From Nocardiopsis sp. (GTDB lineage Bacteria > Actinomycetota > Actinomycetes > Streptosporangiales > Streptosporangiaceae): a stretch of DNA of 33,717 bases. The stretch covers positions 1 through 33,717 of the forward strand of contig JAJKHX010000470.1 of the NCBI GenBank assembly GCA_021154785.1, in the 5' to 3' direction. A program made the position numbers and the translations under genes. The notes below the pieces were generated by a model. The model had not been told where the DNA came from, ran no database searches, and saw only the letters and a list, made by a program, of their open reading frames with translations. This document shows positions 25,047-32,716 of the stretch, one piece after another. Positions within the stretch are counted from its first letter, which is position 1; every line of letters starts with the position of its first letter.

Positions 25047-26420
25047 TTGTCGGACAAAGTTGACGCGCTGGTGATCTTCGGTGCTACTGGGGACCTGGCG
25101 AAGATCGAGACCTTCCCCGCGCTGGTAGGGCTGGTGCAGCGCGGCGTGCTCGACGTGCCCGTGATCGGGGTGGCCAAGAGCGGCTGGGGACTAGAGCAAT
25201 TCCGCGACTACGCCACCGCCTCGCTGAAGCTTAACAACATGGACCCGAACAGCGCGTCGGCGCGAAAGATGCTTGGGCTGCTGCGGTACGTGGACGGGGA
25301 CCTCGGCGACGACGCCACCTACAAGGCCATGTCGGACCAGATCGGCGCTGGCCAGCAGGTCCTGTACTACATGGAGGTGCCGGCCCAGCTGTTCGGGCGG
25401 ATCGCGCAGGGAATAGCTTCGGCCGGCCGCACAAAGGACGCGCGGGTGATGGTGGAGAAGCCGTTCGGCATCAACCTGGCCAGTTCCCGGCAGCTCAACG
25501 ACACCATGCACCAGTACTTCCCGGAGGAGGCCATCTTCCGGGTCGACGACTGGCTGGCCTTCGACCCGGTGGAGAACGTGCTGTTCGTCCGGTTCGCCAA
25601 CTCGGTGATCGAGCCGCTGCTCAACCGGACCTACGTGGAGAACATCCAGATCACGATGGCGGAGGCGTTCGACGTCGCCGACCGCGGCCGGTTCTACGAC
25701 CGGACCGGTGCCATCAGGGACGTGCTGCAAAACCACATGCTCCAGGTACTGGCGACCGTCTTGGCCGAGCCGCCCAGCGCGCACGGCCTTTCCGCCTGGC
25801 GCGATGCCAAGCACAACGTGGTTAACGCGCTGAGCCCGCTGACCCCGGAGAACACAGTGCGCGGCCAGTACGAGGGCTACCGCCAGGTGGACGGCGTCGA
25901 CCCGAATTCAACCGTGGAGACGTATGTCGCGGTCAGGCTCACCGCCGATACCTGGCGCTGGGCGGGGGTACCGATCCTGATCCGGGCGGGCAAGTGCATG
26001 CCGGTCACCGCCACTGAGATCACTGTCACGTTCAAGCCGGCGCCGCACGACGTATTCGGGATCGAGCCCGTCAGGCCAGCGGACATGCTGAGGTTCCGGA
26101 TCTGGCCGGAGACGGCGGTCGGCCTCACCCTGCACGGAAAGAAGCCCGGTGCCGGCTGGGAGCCGCAGGCGGAGGAGCTTGGGTTCGCGCAGCAAACCGG
26201 GTCGGACATCCGCCCGTATGACCGGCTCATCGGCGCCGCCCTGGACGGGGACCGCTGGCTGTTCGCCCGGCAGGACACCGTGGAAGCCGCCTGGGAGACC
26301 GTCGACCCGGTGCTCGGCGATGCCGTCCCCGTGCACCCCTACGCCAGAGGCAGCTGGGGTCCCAAGGAGGCCGAACGGCTGCTGGCCGGCCGGGAAACGT
26401 GGTACGACCCGGCAGGCTGA
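25047..26420 (+). CDS. zwf: Glucose-6-phosphate dehydrogenase, divergent active site
   Basis: Oxidises glucose-6-phosphate to 6-phosphogluconolactone with NAD(P)+, the entry to the pentose phosphate route. About 457 residues, slightly short. The N-terminal Rossmann motif is [16 protein letters not shown], and VEKPFG and [19 protein letters not shown] (with the catalytic-base His) are kept. The usual RIDHxLGKE motif reads RVDDWLAFD (about residue 165): the phosphate-binding His is Asp and the Lys is Phe. Enzyme activity is therefore not certain. GGAGGA at 25035-25040 abuts ATG 25041 but is 6 nt from TTG 25047, which is preferred. It is followed 42 nt later by an NDH-2 gene, likely in one operon. 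Confidence 0.82.
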   Translation: MSDKVDALVIFGATGDLAKIETFPALVGLVQRGVLDVPVIGVAKSGWGLEQFRDYATASLKLNNMDPNSASARKMLGLLRYVDGDLGDDATYKAMSDQIGAGQQVLYYMEVPAQLFGRIAQGIASAGRTKDARVMVEKPFGINLASSRQLNDTMHQYFPEEAIFRVDDWLAFDPVENVLFVRFANSVIEPLLNRTYVENIQITMAEAFDVADRGRFYDRTGAIRDVLQNHMLQVLATVLAEPPSAHGLSAWRDAKHNVVNALSPLTPENTVRGQYEGYRQVDGVDPNSTVETYVAVRLTADTWRWAGVPILIRAGKCMPVTATEITVTFKPAPHDVFGIEPVRPADMLRFRIWPETAVGLTLHGKKPGAGWEPQAEELGFAQQTGSDIRPYDRLIGAALDGDRWLFARQDTVEAAWETVDPVLGDAVPVHPYARGSWGPKEAERLLAGRETWYDPAG

Positions 26421-26462
26421 GCCGCACGCAGAATAAAGGGCAACCGGGATCGGGGACGCGCC

Positions 26463-27896
26463 ATGAACGACCAAGATAGCCAGCGCCGCGTGGTGATCAT
26501 CGGTGGCGGATTCGCCGGGCTGTTCGCCGCCAGGGTCCTACGCCGCGCCCCGGTCCGGGTGACCCTCATCGACAGGCGCCCGCACCACCTTTTCCAGCCC
26601 CTGCTGTACCAGTGCTCGACCGGGATCTTGTCCGAGGGGAAGATCGCCGTCCCGCTGCGGGATCTGCTCCGTAAGCACAAGAACGCGGACTTCGTGCTGG
26701 CTGAGGTGACCGGCATCGACACCGACGGGCGCCGGGTACTCGCGACGCGGCCGCTCGGGGACCAGCTGGAGTTCGGCTATGACTACCTGATCGTGGCGGC
26801 TGGGGTGCAGCAATCGTATTTCGGGCACGACGAGTACGCCCAGTGGGCGCCCGGCATGAAGACCATCGAGCATGCCCTCGTCATCCGGCGCCTCGTCTTC
26901 GGCGCGTTCGAGATGGCCGATACCGCGGTCGACCCGGCGGAACGCAGCCGCTGGCTCACCTTCGCCCTGGTCGGCGCCGGGCCCACTGGCGTCGAACTGG
27001 CCGGGCAGATCCGCGAGGTGGCCACCAAGACGCTGCGCGACGAATACCGTCACATCAAGCCCGAGGACGCCCGGGTGCTGCTTTTCGACGGCGGGGACGC
27101 CCCGCTCGCCCCGTTCGGCCCGGAACTGTCGGCCAAGGCGGCACGCACCCTGGCCAAGCTCGGCGTCGAGCAGCACATGCACTCGATTGTGACCGATATA
27201 GACTCCGCCGGGCTGAGCGTCCGCGCTCAGGACGGCACGGTGACCCGCCACGAGGCGGGCACCGTGCTATGGACCGCCGGAGTGGCAGCGCCGCCGGTCG
27301 CGGCGGCCATCGCGGTGGCCACCGGCGCCAAGCAGGACCGGGCGGGCCGCATCATGGTCGGCGACGACTGTACCATTCCCGACCACCCCGAGATCTTCGT
27401 GACCGGGGACGTTATGAGCCTGAACAAGCTCCCCGGTGTGTGCGAGGTCGCTATGCAGACCGGCATATACGCCGGGGAGCGCATCAAACACGAGGTTACC
27501 GGGCACATGCCCACTAAGTCGTTCCGGTACCGTGACCTGGGGTCGGCTGCTTACCTATCCCGTGGCCGCGCGGTCGTTTCCGTGGGACGCGTGCACCTCT
27601 CCGGCTTCCTCGCCTGGGTCATCTGGCTGTTCATCCACATAAGCTTCCTGACCGGTTTCCGCAACCGCCTCGGCGCGCTGGTGAGCTGGTGGCCCGCCTT
27701 TGTCCGTGGTGTGCGCCGGGAACGGACGTACACCACCGAGCAGGTTGGACTGGTACACAGTGCGTACGACGTGCTGCCTCCCGCTACCGCTGGCACGGCG
27801 CTTCCAGGTAGCACGACCGGTGCCGAGTTCCCCAGTGCAGGCACTGGCACTGCGCCCTCGGCCACTGCCACTGGGCCCTCCAGCCGAACGGGATAA
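26463..27896 (+). CDS. ndh: Type II NADH dehydrogenase
   Basis: Single-subunit, non-proton-pumping NADH:quinone oxidoreductase on the inner face of the membrane; 477 residues. The FAD dinucleotide fold VVIIGGGFAGLFAARVL is at about residues 10-26 and the NAD(P) fold ALVGAGPTGVELAGQI at about 168-183. It also has TVLWTAGVAAPPV, the FAD-end motif IFVTGDVM and the quinone-site-like VCEVAMQTGIYAGE. A hydrophobic stretch (LAWVIWLFIHISFLTGFRN) near residue 385 anchors it to the membrane. A Thr/Ser/Ala/Gly-rich tail of about 30 residues follows, longer than usual. GGGGA precedes the ATG. With G6PDH upstream, it would pass NADH electrons to quinone. Confidence 0.9.
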   Translation: MNDQDSQRRVVIIGGGFAGLFAARVLRRAPVRVTLIDRRPHHLFQPLLYQCSTGILSEGKIAVPLRDLLRKHKNADFVLAEVTGIDTDGRRVLATRPLGDQLEFGYDYLIVAAGVQQSYFGHDEYAQWAPGMKTIEHALVIRRLVFGAFEMADTAVDPAERSRWLTFALVGAGPTGVELAGQIREVATKTLRDEYRHIKPEDARVLLFDGGDAPLAPFGPELSAKAARTLAKLGVEQHMHSIVTDIDSAGLSVRAQDGTVTRHEAGTVLWTAGVAAPPVAAAIAVATGAKQDRAGRIMVGDDCTIPDHPEIFVTGDVMSLNKLPGVCEVAMQTGIYAGERIKHEVTGHMPTKSFRYRDLGSAAYLSRGRAVVSVGRVHLSGFLAWVIWLFIHISFLTGFRNRLGALVSWWPAFVRGVRRERTYTTEQVGLVHSAYDVLPPATAGTALPGSTTGAEFPSAGTGTAPSATATGPSSRTG

Positions 27897-27975
27897 GTCC
27901 GGGCGAGATAAGCGACCTTGAGTTGAGCGCGGCCGAGTTCCCGGCCGTCTACGCCCGGGTGAAGCACATGTCCCG

Positions 27976-28113
27976 GTGGGGACCAGCGATATCTGGCGTG
28001 GCCGCCATTACGACGTTCCAGGGGCCAGCCTGGCCAGTCCGTTTTCCCTCCCAGGTGAGGCGGTCATTATCGGCCTTCGAAGCTTGAGCATGGATTTCGC
28101 CCTACCCGACTGA
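27976..28113 (+). pseudogene. Possible C-terminal gene fragment
   Basis: 45 codons reading DIWRGRHYDVPGASLASPFS, then PGEAVIIGLRSLSMDFALPD, to a TGA at 28111. The composition is protein-like, and a +1-shifted frame just upstream (AEFPAVYARVKHMSRW) could be its continuation. There is no ribosome site, and the end overlaps the GH15 stop on the other strand. Family not recognised. It may equally be chance coding-like sequence in the ndh-GH15 gap. Confidence 0.25.
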
Positions 28114-30000
28114 GGCGGCGTTGCCTTCTTGTCCGGAGCCGATGAGCAGTGATACGGCTTCGATCAGGGCAAGGTGCGTGAAGGCCTGCGGGAAATTCCC
28201 GAGATGCTCCCCTGTCGTGGTGTCGATCTCCTCGGCGTAAAGCTGCAGCGGTCCGGCGAACGACAGCAGCTTCTGACACAGGGCGTGCGCGCGTCCGGTT
28301 TCGCCGATCATGGCCAGCGCGGTCACCAACCAGAACGAGCAGATGGTGAAGGTTCCTTCCTTGCCCTCGAACCCGGTGTCGGTTCCCTCGACCTTGTAGC
28401 GCAGGACCAGGCCGTCCTGGGTCAGCTCATCGGCGATGGCCAGCACGGTTGACTGGACGCGCTTGTCGTCCGGAGGCAGGAATCCCATGATGGGCAGCAG
28501 CAGCAGCGAGGCATCCAGGTCATCGTTCTCGTAGTGCTGCCGGAAGACGCCACGGTCGGAAACGCCCTTGTCCAGTACCTCGGCCTTGATTTCGTCGGCA
28601 CCTGCCCGCCAGCGCTGGGCGCGTTCCTCATCGCCCCGCTCGGCGGCCAGATCTGCGCCGCGCGCGGCGGCCACCCAGCACATCACCTTGGACGCGGTGA
28701 AGTGCTTGGGGTCGCCACGGACTTCCCAGATGCCCTGGTCGGGCTCATGCCAGTGCTGCAGGGCGGCGTCCACGAATCCTGCCAGCACTTCCCAGACCGG
28801 CGCGACGATCTGCGCGGCTCCCTGGTGGAACTGGACATCGAGAGCGTCGATGATCATTCCCCAGACGTCGTGCTGCTGCTGATTCCAGGCACCGTTGCCG
28901 ACCCGGACCGGGCGCGCCCCGCGCCATCCGGACAGGTGGTCCAGGGTCCGCTCGGTCAGGTCCCGCTCCCCGCCGATGCCGTACATGATCTGCAGCTCGG
29001 GCCGGCGGCTGAGGTCACCGCCGGTGACCGCGTCGATGACGAAGCCCCAGTACTCGATCGCTTCCCAGTCGAAGCCCAGCCGGTACAGCGAGCGGAGCAT
29101 GAATGCCGAGTCCCTGATCCAGGTGAACCGATAGTCCCAGTGGCGGGCGCCACCCGGTGTTTCCGGCAGTGAGGTTGTCGACGCGGCCATGATGGCGCCG
29201 GTCGGGGCGTAGCTGAGCCCCTTCAGGGTCAGCGCGCTGCGGTCCAGGTAGGGCTTCCACGGATGGTCGGGGATCTTGGCCGAGCTCAGCCAGTCGCGCC
29301 AGAAATCGACTGTGGTGTTCAGCATGGCGAACGCCTCATCCTGGTTAGCCGGGACCTTGGCGTCTGCCCAGGACAGGGCGGCGAAGGCCGACTGGCCCTG
29401 GGTCAGCGTCGTACGGCCGTAACAGCGGGCGCCCAGCACGCCGAGCGGGATGCTGCCCGCCAGCGCGAGCTGTACGTCCCCCTCCTCAGGGGCGATCGTC
29501 ATCGCGTCGTAGCCGTCGCCGGTGTAACTCCAGGTGCCGCTGGCGGTCCCGTAGTCGAACTGCGGGCCGCAGTTCACCATGACCTCGACCCGGCCGCTGA
29601 TGCATGTCGCGATCCGTAGGAGTACGCCGACCGCGCCGGAATCGGTCGGAGCCCGGTGATAATCGGGCCGTCGTCGCTGGTTCTGCAGCGGGCCGACGGC
29701 CAGCAGGTCATAAACGGTCATCCATCCCGTCGGGGTCTGCCAGGTGGTTTCCAGCACCATCGTCCCCGGCACGTACCGGCGGTGCTGCGGCACGCGTGTC
29801 TCGCTGGGGCCGAACCGGAACAAGCCGGCGGCCCGGTCAAGCAGTGCTCCGAACACGCTCGGGGAATCCGGGCGCGGCAGGCACAGCCACTCCACCGATC
29901 CATCCGGAGCGATCAGGCAGTTCTGCTCGCAATTCGACAAGAACCCGTAACTAGCAATCGGCGGGAACAAGCTTACCGACCCCGAACCTTCGCTACCCAC
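28102..30000 (-). CDS. GH15 glucoamylase/trehalase-like glycoside hydrolase
   Basis: Glycoside hydrolase family 15 protein of 632 residues that cleaves terminal glucose from alpha-glucans or trehalose. The N-terminal super-beta domain starts IASYGFLSNCEQNCLIAPDG, then VEWLCLPRPDSPSVFGALLD. The (alpha/alpha)6 barrel follows with HWDYRFTWIRDSAFML (about residue 284), IWEVRGDPKHFTASKVMCWV with one catalytic Glu (about 418) and EGTFTICSFWLVTALA (about 548) with the second. Mycobacterial homologs are trehalases, so trehalase is a good alternative to glucoamylase. The GTG at 30000 is used because GGGAGG lies 7 nt upstream; two further in-frame GTGs lie before it. It converges on ndh. A dyad variant lies 57 nt upstream. 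Confidence 0.88.
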   Translation of the reverse strand: MGSEGSGSVSLFPPIASYGFLSNCEQNCLIAPDGSVEWLCLPRPDSPSVFGALLDRAAGLFRFGPSETRVPQHRRYVPGTMVLETTWQTPTGWMTVYDLLAVGPLQNQRRRPDYHRAPTDSGAVGVLLRIATCISGRVEVMVNCGPQFDYGTASGTWSYTGDGYDAMTIAPEEGDVQLALAGSIPLGVLGARCYGRTTLTQGQSAFAALSWADAKVPANQDEAFAMLNTTVDFWRDWLSSAKIPDHPWKPYLDRSALTLKGLSYAPTGAIMAASTTSLPETPGGARHWDYRFTWIRDSAFMLRSLYRLGFDWEAIEYWGFVIDAVTGGDLSRRPELQIMYGIGGERDLTERTLDHLSGWRGARPVRVGNGAWNQQQHDVWGMIIDALDVQFHQGAAQIVAPVWEVLAGFVDAALQHWHEPDQGIWEVRGDPKHFTASKVMCWVAAARGADLAAERGDEERAQRWRAGADEIKAEVLDKGVSDRGVFRQHYENDDLDASLLLLPIMGFLPPDDKRVQSTVLAIADELTQDGLVLRYKVEGTDTGFEGKEGTFTICSFWLVTALAMIGETGRAHALCQKLLSFAGPLQLYAEEIDTTTGEHLGNFPQAFTHLALIEAVSLLIGSGQEGNAASVG

Positions 30001-30057
30001 CACGCAACCTCCCGACACTGACAGGTAACGCGATCATAGGGACTGGCCTGCGCACTG

Positions 30058-30077
30058 CCATCCCCCCGCACGGGTGA
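30058..30077 (-). promoter_or_regulatory. Dyad element variant, TCACCC-N8-GGATGG (GH15 promoter)
   Basis: Inverted repeat with an 8-nt spacer, as in the CMD copy, and two half-site mismatches. It is 57 nt upstream of the GH15 GTG start and on the gene strand. Its position fits the class better than its sequence does. Confidence 0.42.
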
Positions 30078-30126
30078 GCCCGGCCGCGGCCCCAAAGTGC
30101 CCCGCGGACATCAACGCCGGGTGTGC

Positions 30127-30843
30127 TTAAGCCGCCGCCTCGCGGGTGAGCCGGACGGCCTCGGTCACGCCGTGGTCCCAGGCCGGCCCGTGGCCGGGCA
30201 GGACCCAGGTCGCGTCGATGCCGTCGATGCGGTCGAGGGAAGCCAGGGCCTGCTCGGGCTGGAGCGTGAACGGCGCCGGCTTGGGCCCGGTCGCGCCGGT
30301 GAGCACGTTGCGGGTCGTCATGGTGTCGCCGATGAACAGCGCGTCGGCCGCCGGGACGTGGACCGCGATGCTCCCGGGCGTGTGGCCGGGGACGTGGATG
30401 ATGCGGGGCCGGCCGGGGACGTCGAGCACCTGATCGTCTTCGGCCGGCTGCAGTCCGCCGGCCGGGCGGATCCGCAGGCCGCCCTCGCGGGCGGAGTACC
30501 ACAGGAAGCCGGCCAGCGGACCGGCCTTGACCGGGCCCCAGCCGCTAGTGGGCTTCTTGACCTCCAGCCGGGCGCGGTCGTGGTCGGCGGGGTGGAGGTA
30601 GGCCGGGATGTTCTTCTCGCGGTACAGCCGGCCGGCGAAGCCGATGTGGTCGGTGTCGCCGTGCGTGAGGATCAGCGCCCGCACGTCATCGAGGGTCAGG
30701 TCCAGCCGTGCGAGTTCCTTGATCAGCAGCTTCCAGTAGCGGGGCAGGCCCGCGTCGATGATCGTCACGCCGTCCCCGTCGATGACGAGGAAGCTGCTGA
30801 CGGTGTCCGAACCGATCCGGTGCAGGCCCTTGGCGATCTGCAT
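30127..30843 (-). CDS. MBL-fold metallo-hydrolase
   Basis: Metallo-beta-lactamase-fold hydrolase of 238 residues, glyoxalase-II-like in outline; substrate unknown. The metal motif reads THGDTDHIG (H61-x-D63-x-D65-H66), where the common form is HxHxDH, so the second His is replaced by Asp. Other ligands are visible in HVPGHTPGS, FIGDTM and LPGHGPAWDHG. The ATG at 30843 has GGGAGG 7 nt upstream. It is divergent from a TetR regulator 117 nt away, with a shared operator between them, so it is probably repressed by that TetR and serves in handling a small hydrophobic or reactive compound (inference). Confidence 0.88.
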   Translation of the reverse strand: MQIAKGLHRIGSDTVSSFLVIDGDGVTIIDAGLPRYWKLLIKELARLDLTLDDVRALILTHGDTDHIGFAGRLYREKNIPAYLHPADHDRARLEVKKPTSGWGPVKAGPLAGFLWYSAREGGLRIRPAGGLQPAEDDQVLDVPGRPRIIHVPGHTPGSIAVHVPAADALFIGDTMTTRNVLTGATGPKPAPFTLQPEQALASLDRIDGIDATWVLPGHGPAWDHGVTEAVRLTREAAA

Positions 30844-30873
30844 GGCGGCGCCTCCCGTGCGAGTCCTTATGGC

Positions 30874-30913
30874 TACGGTAATTAGCCTTCGCTAGGCTAC
30901 GATAGTTAGCCTT
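30874..30913. promoter_or_regulatory. TetR operator between MBL and tetR genes
   Basis: Central perfect inverted repeat TAGCCT-TCGCT-AGGCTA (30883-30899), overlapped by two 16-bp direct repeats TACGRTARTTAGCCTT (30874-30889 and 30898-30913), 24 bp apart. The patch is AT-richer than its surroundings and contains -10-like hexamers in both directions (TACGAT on +, TAATTA on -). The layout is typical of TetR autoregulation with control of a divergent target. Confidence 0.7.
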
Positions 30914-30960
30914 GGCGGCCGCCGCAATAGGATTACGGCCGTTCGCGGACAGGAGGCCGG

Positions 30961-31524
30961 ATGCCCGCTCACGCCCAGACCTCGACCGCCGCCATCGTGG
31001 CGGCCGGGCGGCACCTGCTGGAAGAGCGCGGGGCGGACGCGCTGACCATGCAGGACGTGGCCGAGGCGGTCGGCGTGCGCGCGCCGTCGCTCTACAAGCG
31101 AGTCCGCAGTCGCTCCGACTTGTTCCGCCTCATCCTGGAGGACGTGGCCGACGAGCTGACCGCGTCACTCGACGCGGCGGCGGGCTCCGGCGATCCCGTC
31201 GCGGACCTGCGGGCGATGACGGCGGCCTACCGCGGGTTCGCGCACTCCAACCCGGTCACGTACACGCTCATGTTCGCCCCCGACTCCGTGCCCGGCGCCA
31301 CGGCGAGATCCGTGCGCTCCTCAGCCGCGCTGCTGCGCGTCGTCGCGGAACTGGCGGGCCCGCAGCACACGCTGCCGGCCGCGCGCACGATCGTGGCCTG
31401 GGCCCACGGCTTCATCACGATGGAGCTCGCGGGGGCGTTCCGGCTCGGCGGCGACGTCGAGCAGGCCTGGGACTTCGGCCTGGACCAGATCCTGGCCGTT
31501 ATGCCGGGACGATCGAGGGCGTGA
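30961..31524 (+). CDS. TetR/AcrR-family transcriptional repressor
   Basis: DNA-binding repressor of 187 residues. The N-terminal TetR helix-turn-helix lies at about residues 10-55: STAAIVAAGRHLLEERGADA, then LTMQDVAEAVGVRAPSLYKR with the typical recognition-helix SLYKR. The C-terminal ligand domain has YRGFAHSNPVTYTLMF and AWAHGFITMELAGAF, as in the TetR_C_33/WHG type. The ATG has AGGAGG just 4 nt upstream. The ligand is unknown. It is divergent from the MBL hydrolase with an operator between the starts, so it most likely represses both its own gene and that gene. It converges with an LLM oxidoreductase. Confidence 0.9.
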   Translation: MPAHAQTSTAAIVAAGRHLLEERGADALTMQDVAEAVGVRAPSLYKRVRSRSDLFRLILEDVADELTASLDAAAGSGDPVADLRAMTAAYRGFAHSNPVTYTLMFAPDSVPGATARSVRSSAALLRVVAELAGPQHTLPAARTIVAWAHGFITMELAGAFRLGGDVEQAWDFGLDQILAVMPGRSRA

Positions 31525-31587
31525 TGCCGAAGGTGCGAAGGCTGCGCGGAGGCTGGTAGGTCCGCAAGCACATGACTCGTTCGGGAG

Positions 31588-31597
31588 AAAGATCTTT
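31588..31597. terminator. Weak bidirectional terminator candidate
   Basis: Palindrome AAAGATCTTT followed by AGTTTTA, in the 77-nt gap between the convergent tetR and LLM genes. The stem is short and AT-rich, so termination is only suggested by position. Confidence 0.25.
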
Positions 31598-31601
31598 AGT
31601 T

Positions 31602-32624
31602 TTATCGCCAGCCGAGGGCGGGGGCCACGTGGGTGAGGACGCTGTCGATGACGTGGGCGTTGTAGTCGACGCCGAGCTGGTTGGGCACGGTGAGCAGCAA
31701 GGTGTCGGCGGCGGCGATCGCCTCGTCCTCCTTGAGCTGCTGGATCAGCACATCGGGCTCGGCCGCGTAGCTACGGCCGAAGATGGCCTGGGTCTGCGGG
31801 TCGATGAACCCGATCTGGTCGGTGTCCTGGTTCTGGCGGCCGAAGTAGGCCCGGTCCCGGTCGTCGGTGAGGGCGAAGATGCTCCGGCTGACCGATACCC
31901 GCGGCTCCCGCTCGTGGCCAGCCGCCTGCCAGGCGTCGCGGTAGGCCTGGATCTGCTCGGCCTGCTGCTGGTGAAAGGGCTTGTCCGACTCGTTGGTGAT
32001 CAGCGTCGAGCTCTGCAGGTTCAGGCCCAGCTCGGCCGCCCAGGTAGCGGTCTGCTGGGACGCGGCGCCCCACCAGATGCGCTCCCGCAGCCCTTGCGAG
32101 TACGGCTCGGGGCGCAGCAGGCCGGGCGGGTTCGAGAACATCGGGCGGGGATTGGGCTGGGCGAAGCCCTCGCCGCGCAGCACCTCGAGCAGCACCTGGG
32201 CGTGCCCGCGGGCCATGTCGGCATCGGTCTGGCCTTCTTGCGGCTGGTAGCCGAAGTACCGCCAGCCGTCGATCACCTGCTCGGGCGAACCGCGGCTGAT
32301 CCCCAGCTGGAGGCGGCCGCCGGCGATGAGGTCGGCCGCGCCGGCGTCCTCGGCCATGTAGAGCGGGTTCTCGTAGCGCATGTCGATGACGGCCGTGCCG
32401 ATCTCGATCCGGCTGGTGCGCGCGCCGACCGCCGCGAGCAGCGGGAAGGGGGATCCCAGCTGCCGCGCGAAGTGGTGCACGCGGAAGTACGCGCCGTCAG
32501 CGCCGAGTTCTTCGGCGGCGACGGCCAGGTCGATGGACTGCAGGAGCGCGTCCGAGGCCGACCGGGTCTGCGAGCCGGGTGACGGCGACCAGTGCCCGAA
32601 CGACAGGAAGCCAATCTTCTTCAC
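31602..32624 (-). CDS. LLM class flavin-dependent oxidoreductase (1)
   Basis: Luciferase-like TIM-barrel monooxygenase of 340 residues using reduced flavin (FMN or F420); substrate unknown. Family signs are the start KKIGFLSFGHW, EELGADGAYFRVHHFARQ, IEIGTAVIDMRYENPLYMAE, ADLIAGGRLQLGISRGSPEQ and the mid-chain IWWGAASQQTATWAAELGLN. The start is a GTG at 32624 with no clear ribosome site. It is divergent from a second LLM gene 92 nt away; the two are only distantly alike, so they are not a duplicate pair. Confidence 0.87.
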   Translation of the reverse strand: MKKIGFLSFGHWSPSPGSQTRSASDALLQSIDLAVAAEELGADGAYFRVHHFARQLGSPFPLLAAVGARTSRIEIGTAVIDMRYENPLYMAEDAGAADLIAGGRLQLGISRGSPEQVIDGWRYFGYQPQEGQTDADMARGHAQVLLEVLRGEGFAQPNPRPMFSNPPGLLRPEPYSQGLRERIWWGAASQQTATWAAELGLNLQSSTLITNESDKPFHQQQAEQIQAYRDAWQAAGHEREPRVSVSRSIFALTDDRDRAYFGRQNQDTDQIGFIDPQTQAIFGRSYAAEPDVLIQQLKEDEAIAAADTLLLTVPNQLGVDYNAHVIDSVLTHVAPALGWR

Positions 32625-32716
32625 CAGCGCGACAACGTGAATCGCCCGGTCGGCATTCCTCTCGCGGCTGCGGGCCCGGCCTGGTGCGGGGATGATGGCC
32701 GGGTTAGGTTCAGCGC

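Noticed and set aside
31572-32582. Plus-strand frame of 336 codons
   Set aside because: Antisense of LLM oxidoreductase 1, which carries the family motifs.
32688-32698. GGGGATGATGG before the second LLM gene, a MalT-box-like string
   Set aside because: No paired left half-site and only about 20 nt from the ATG, unlike the regulon element.
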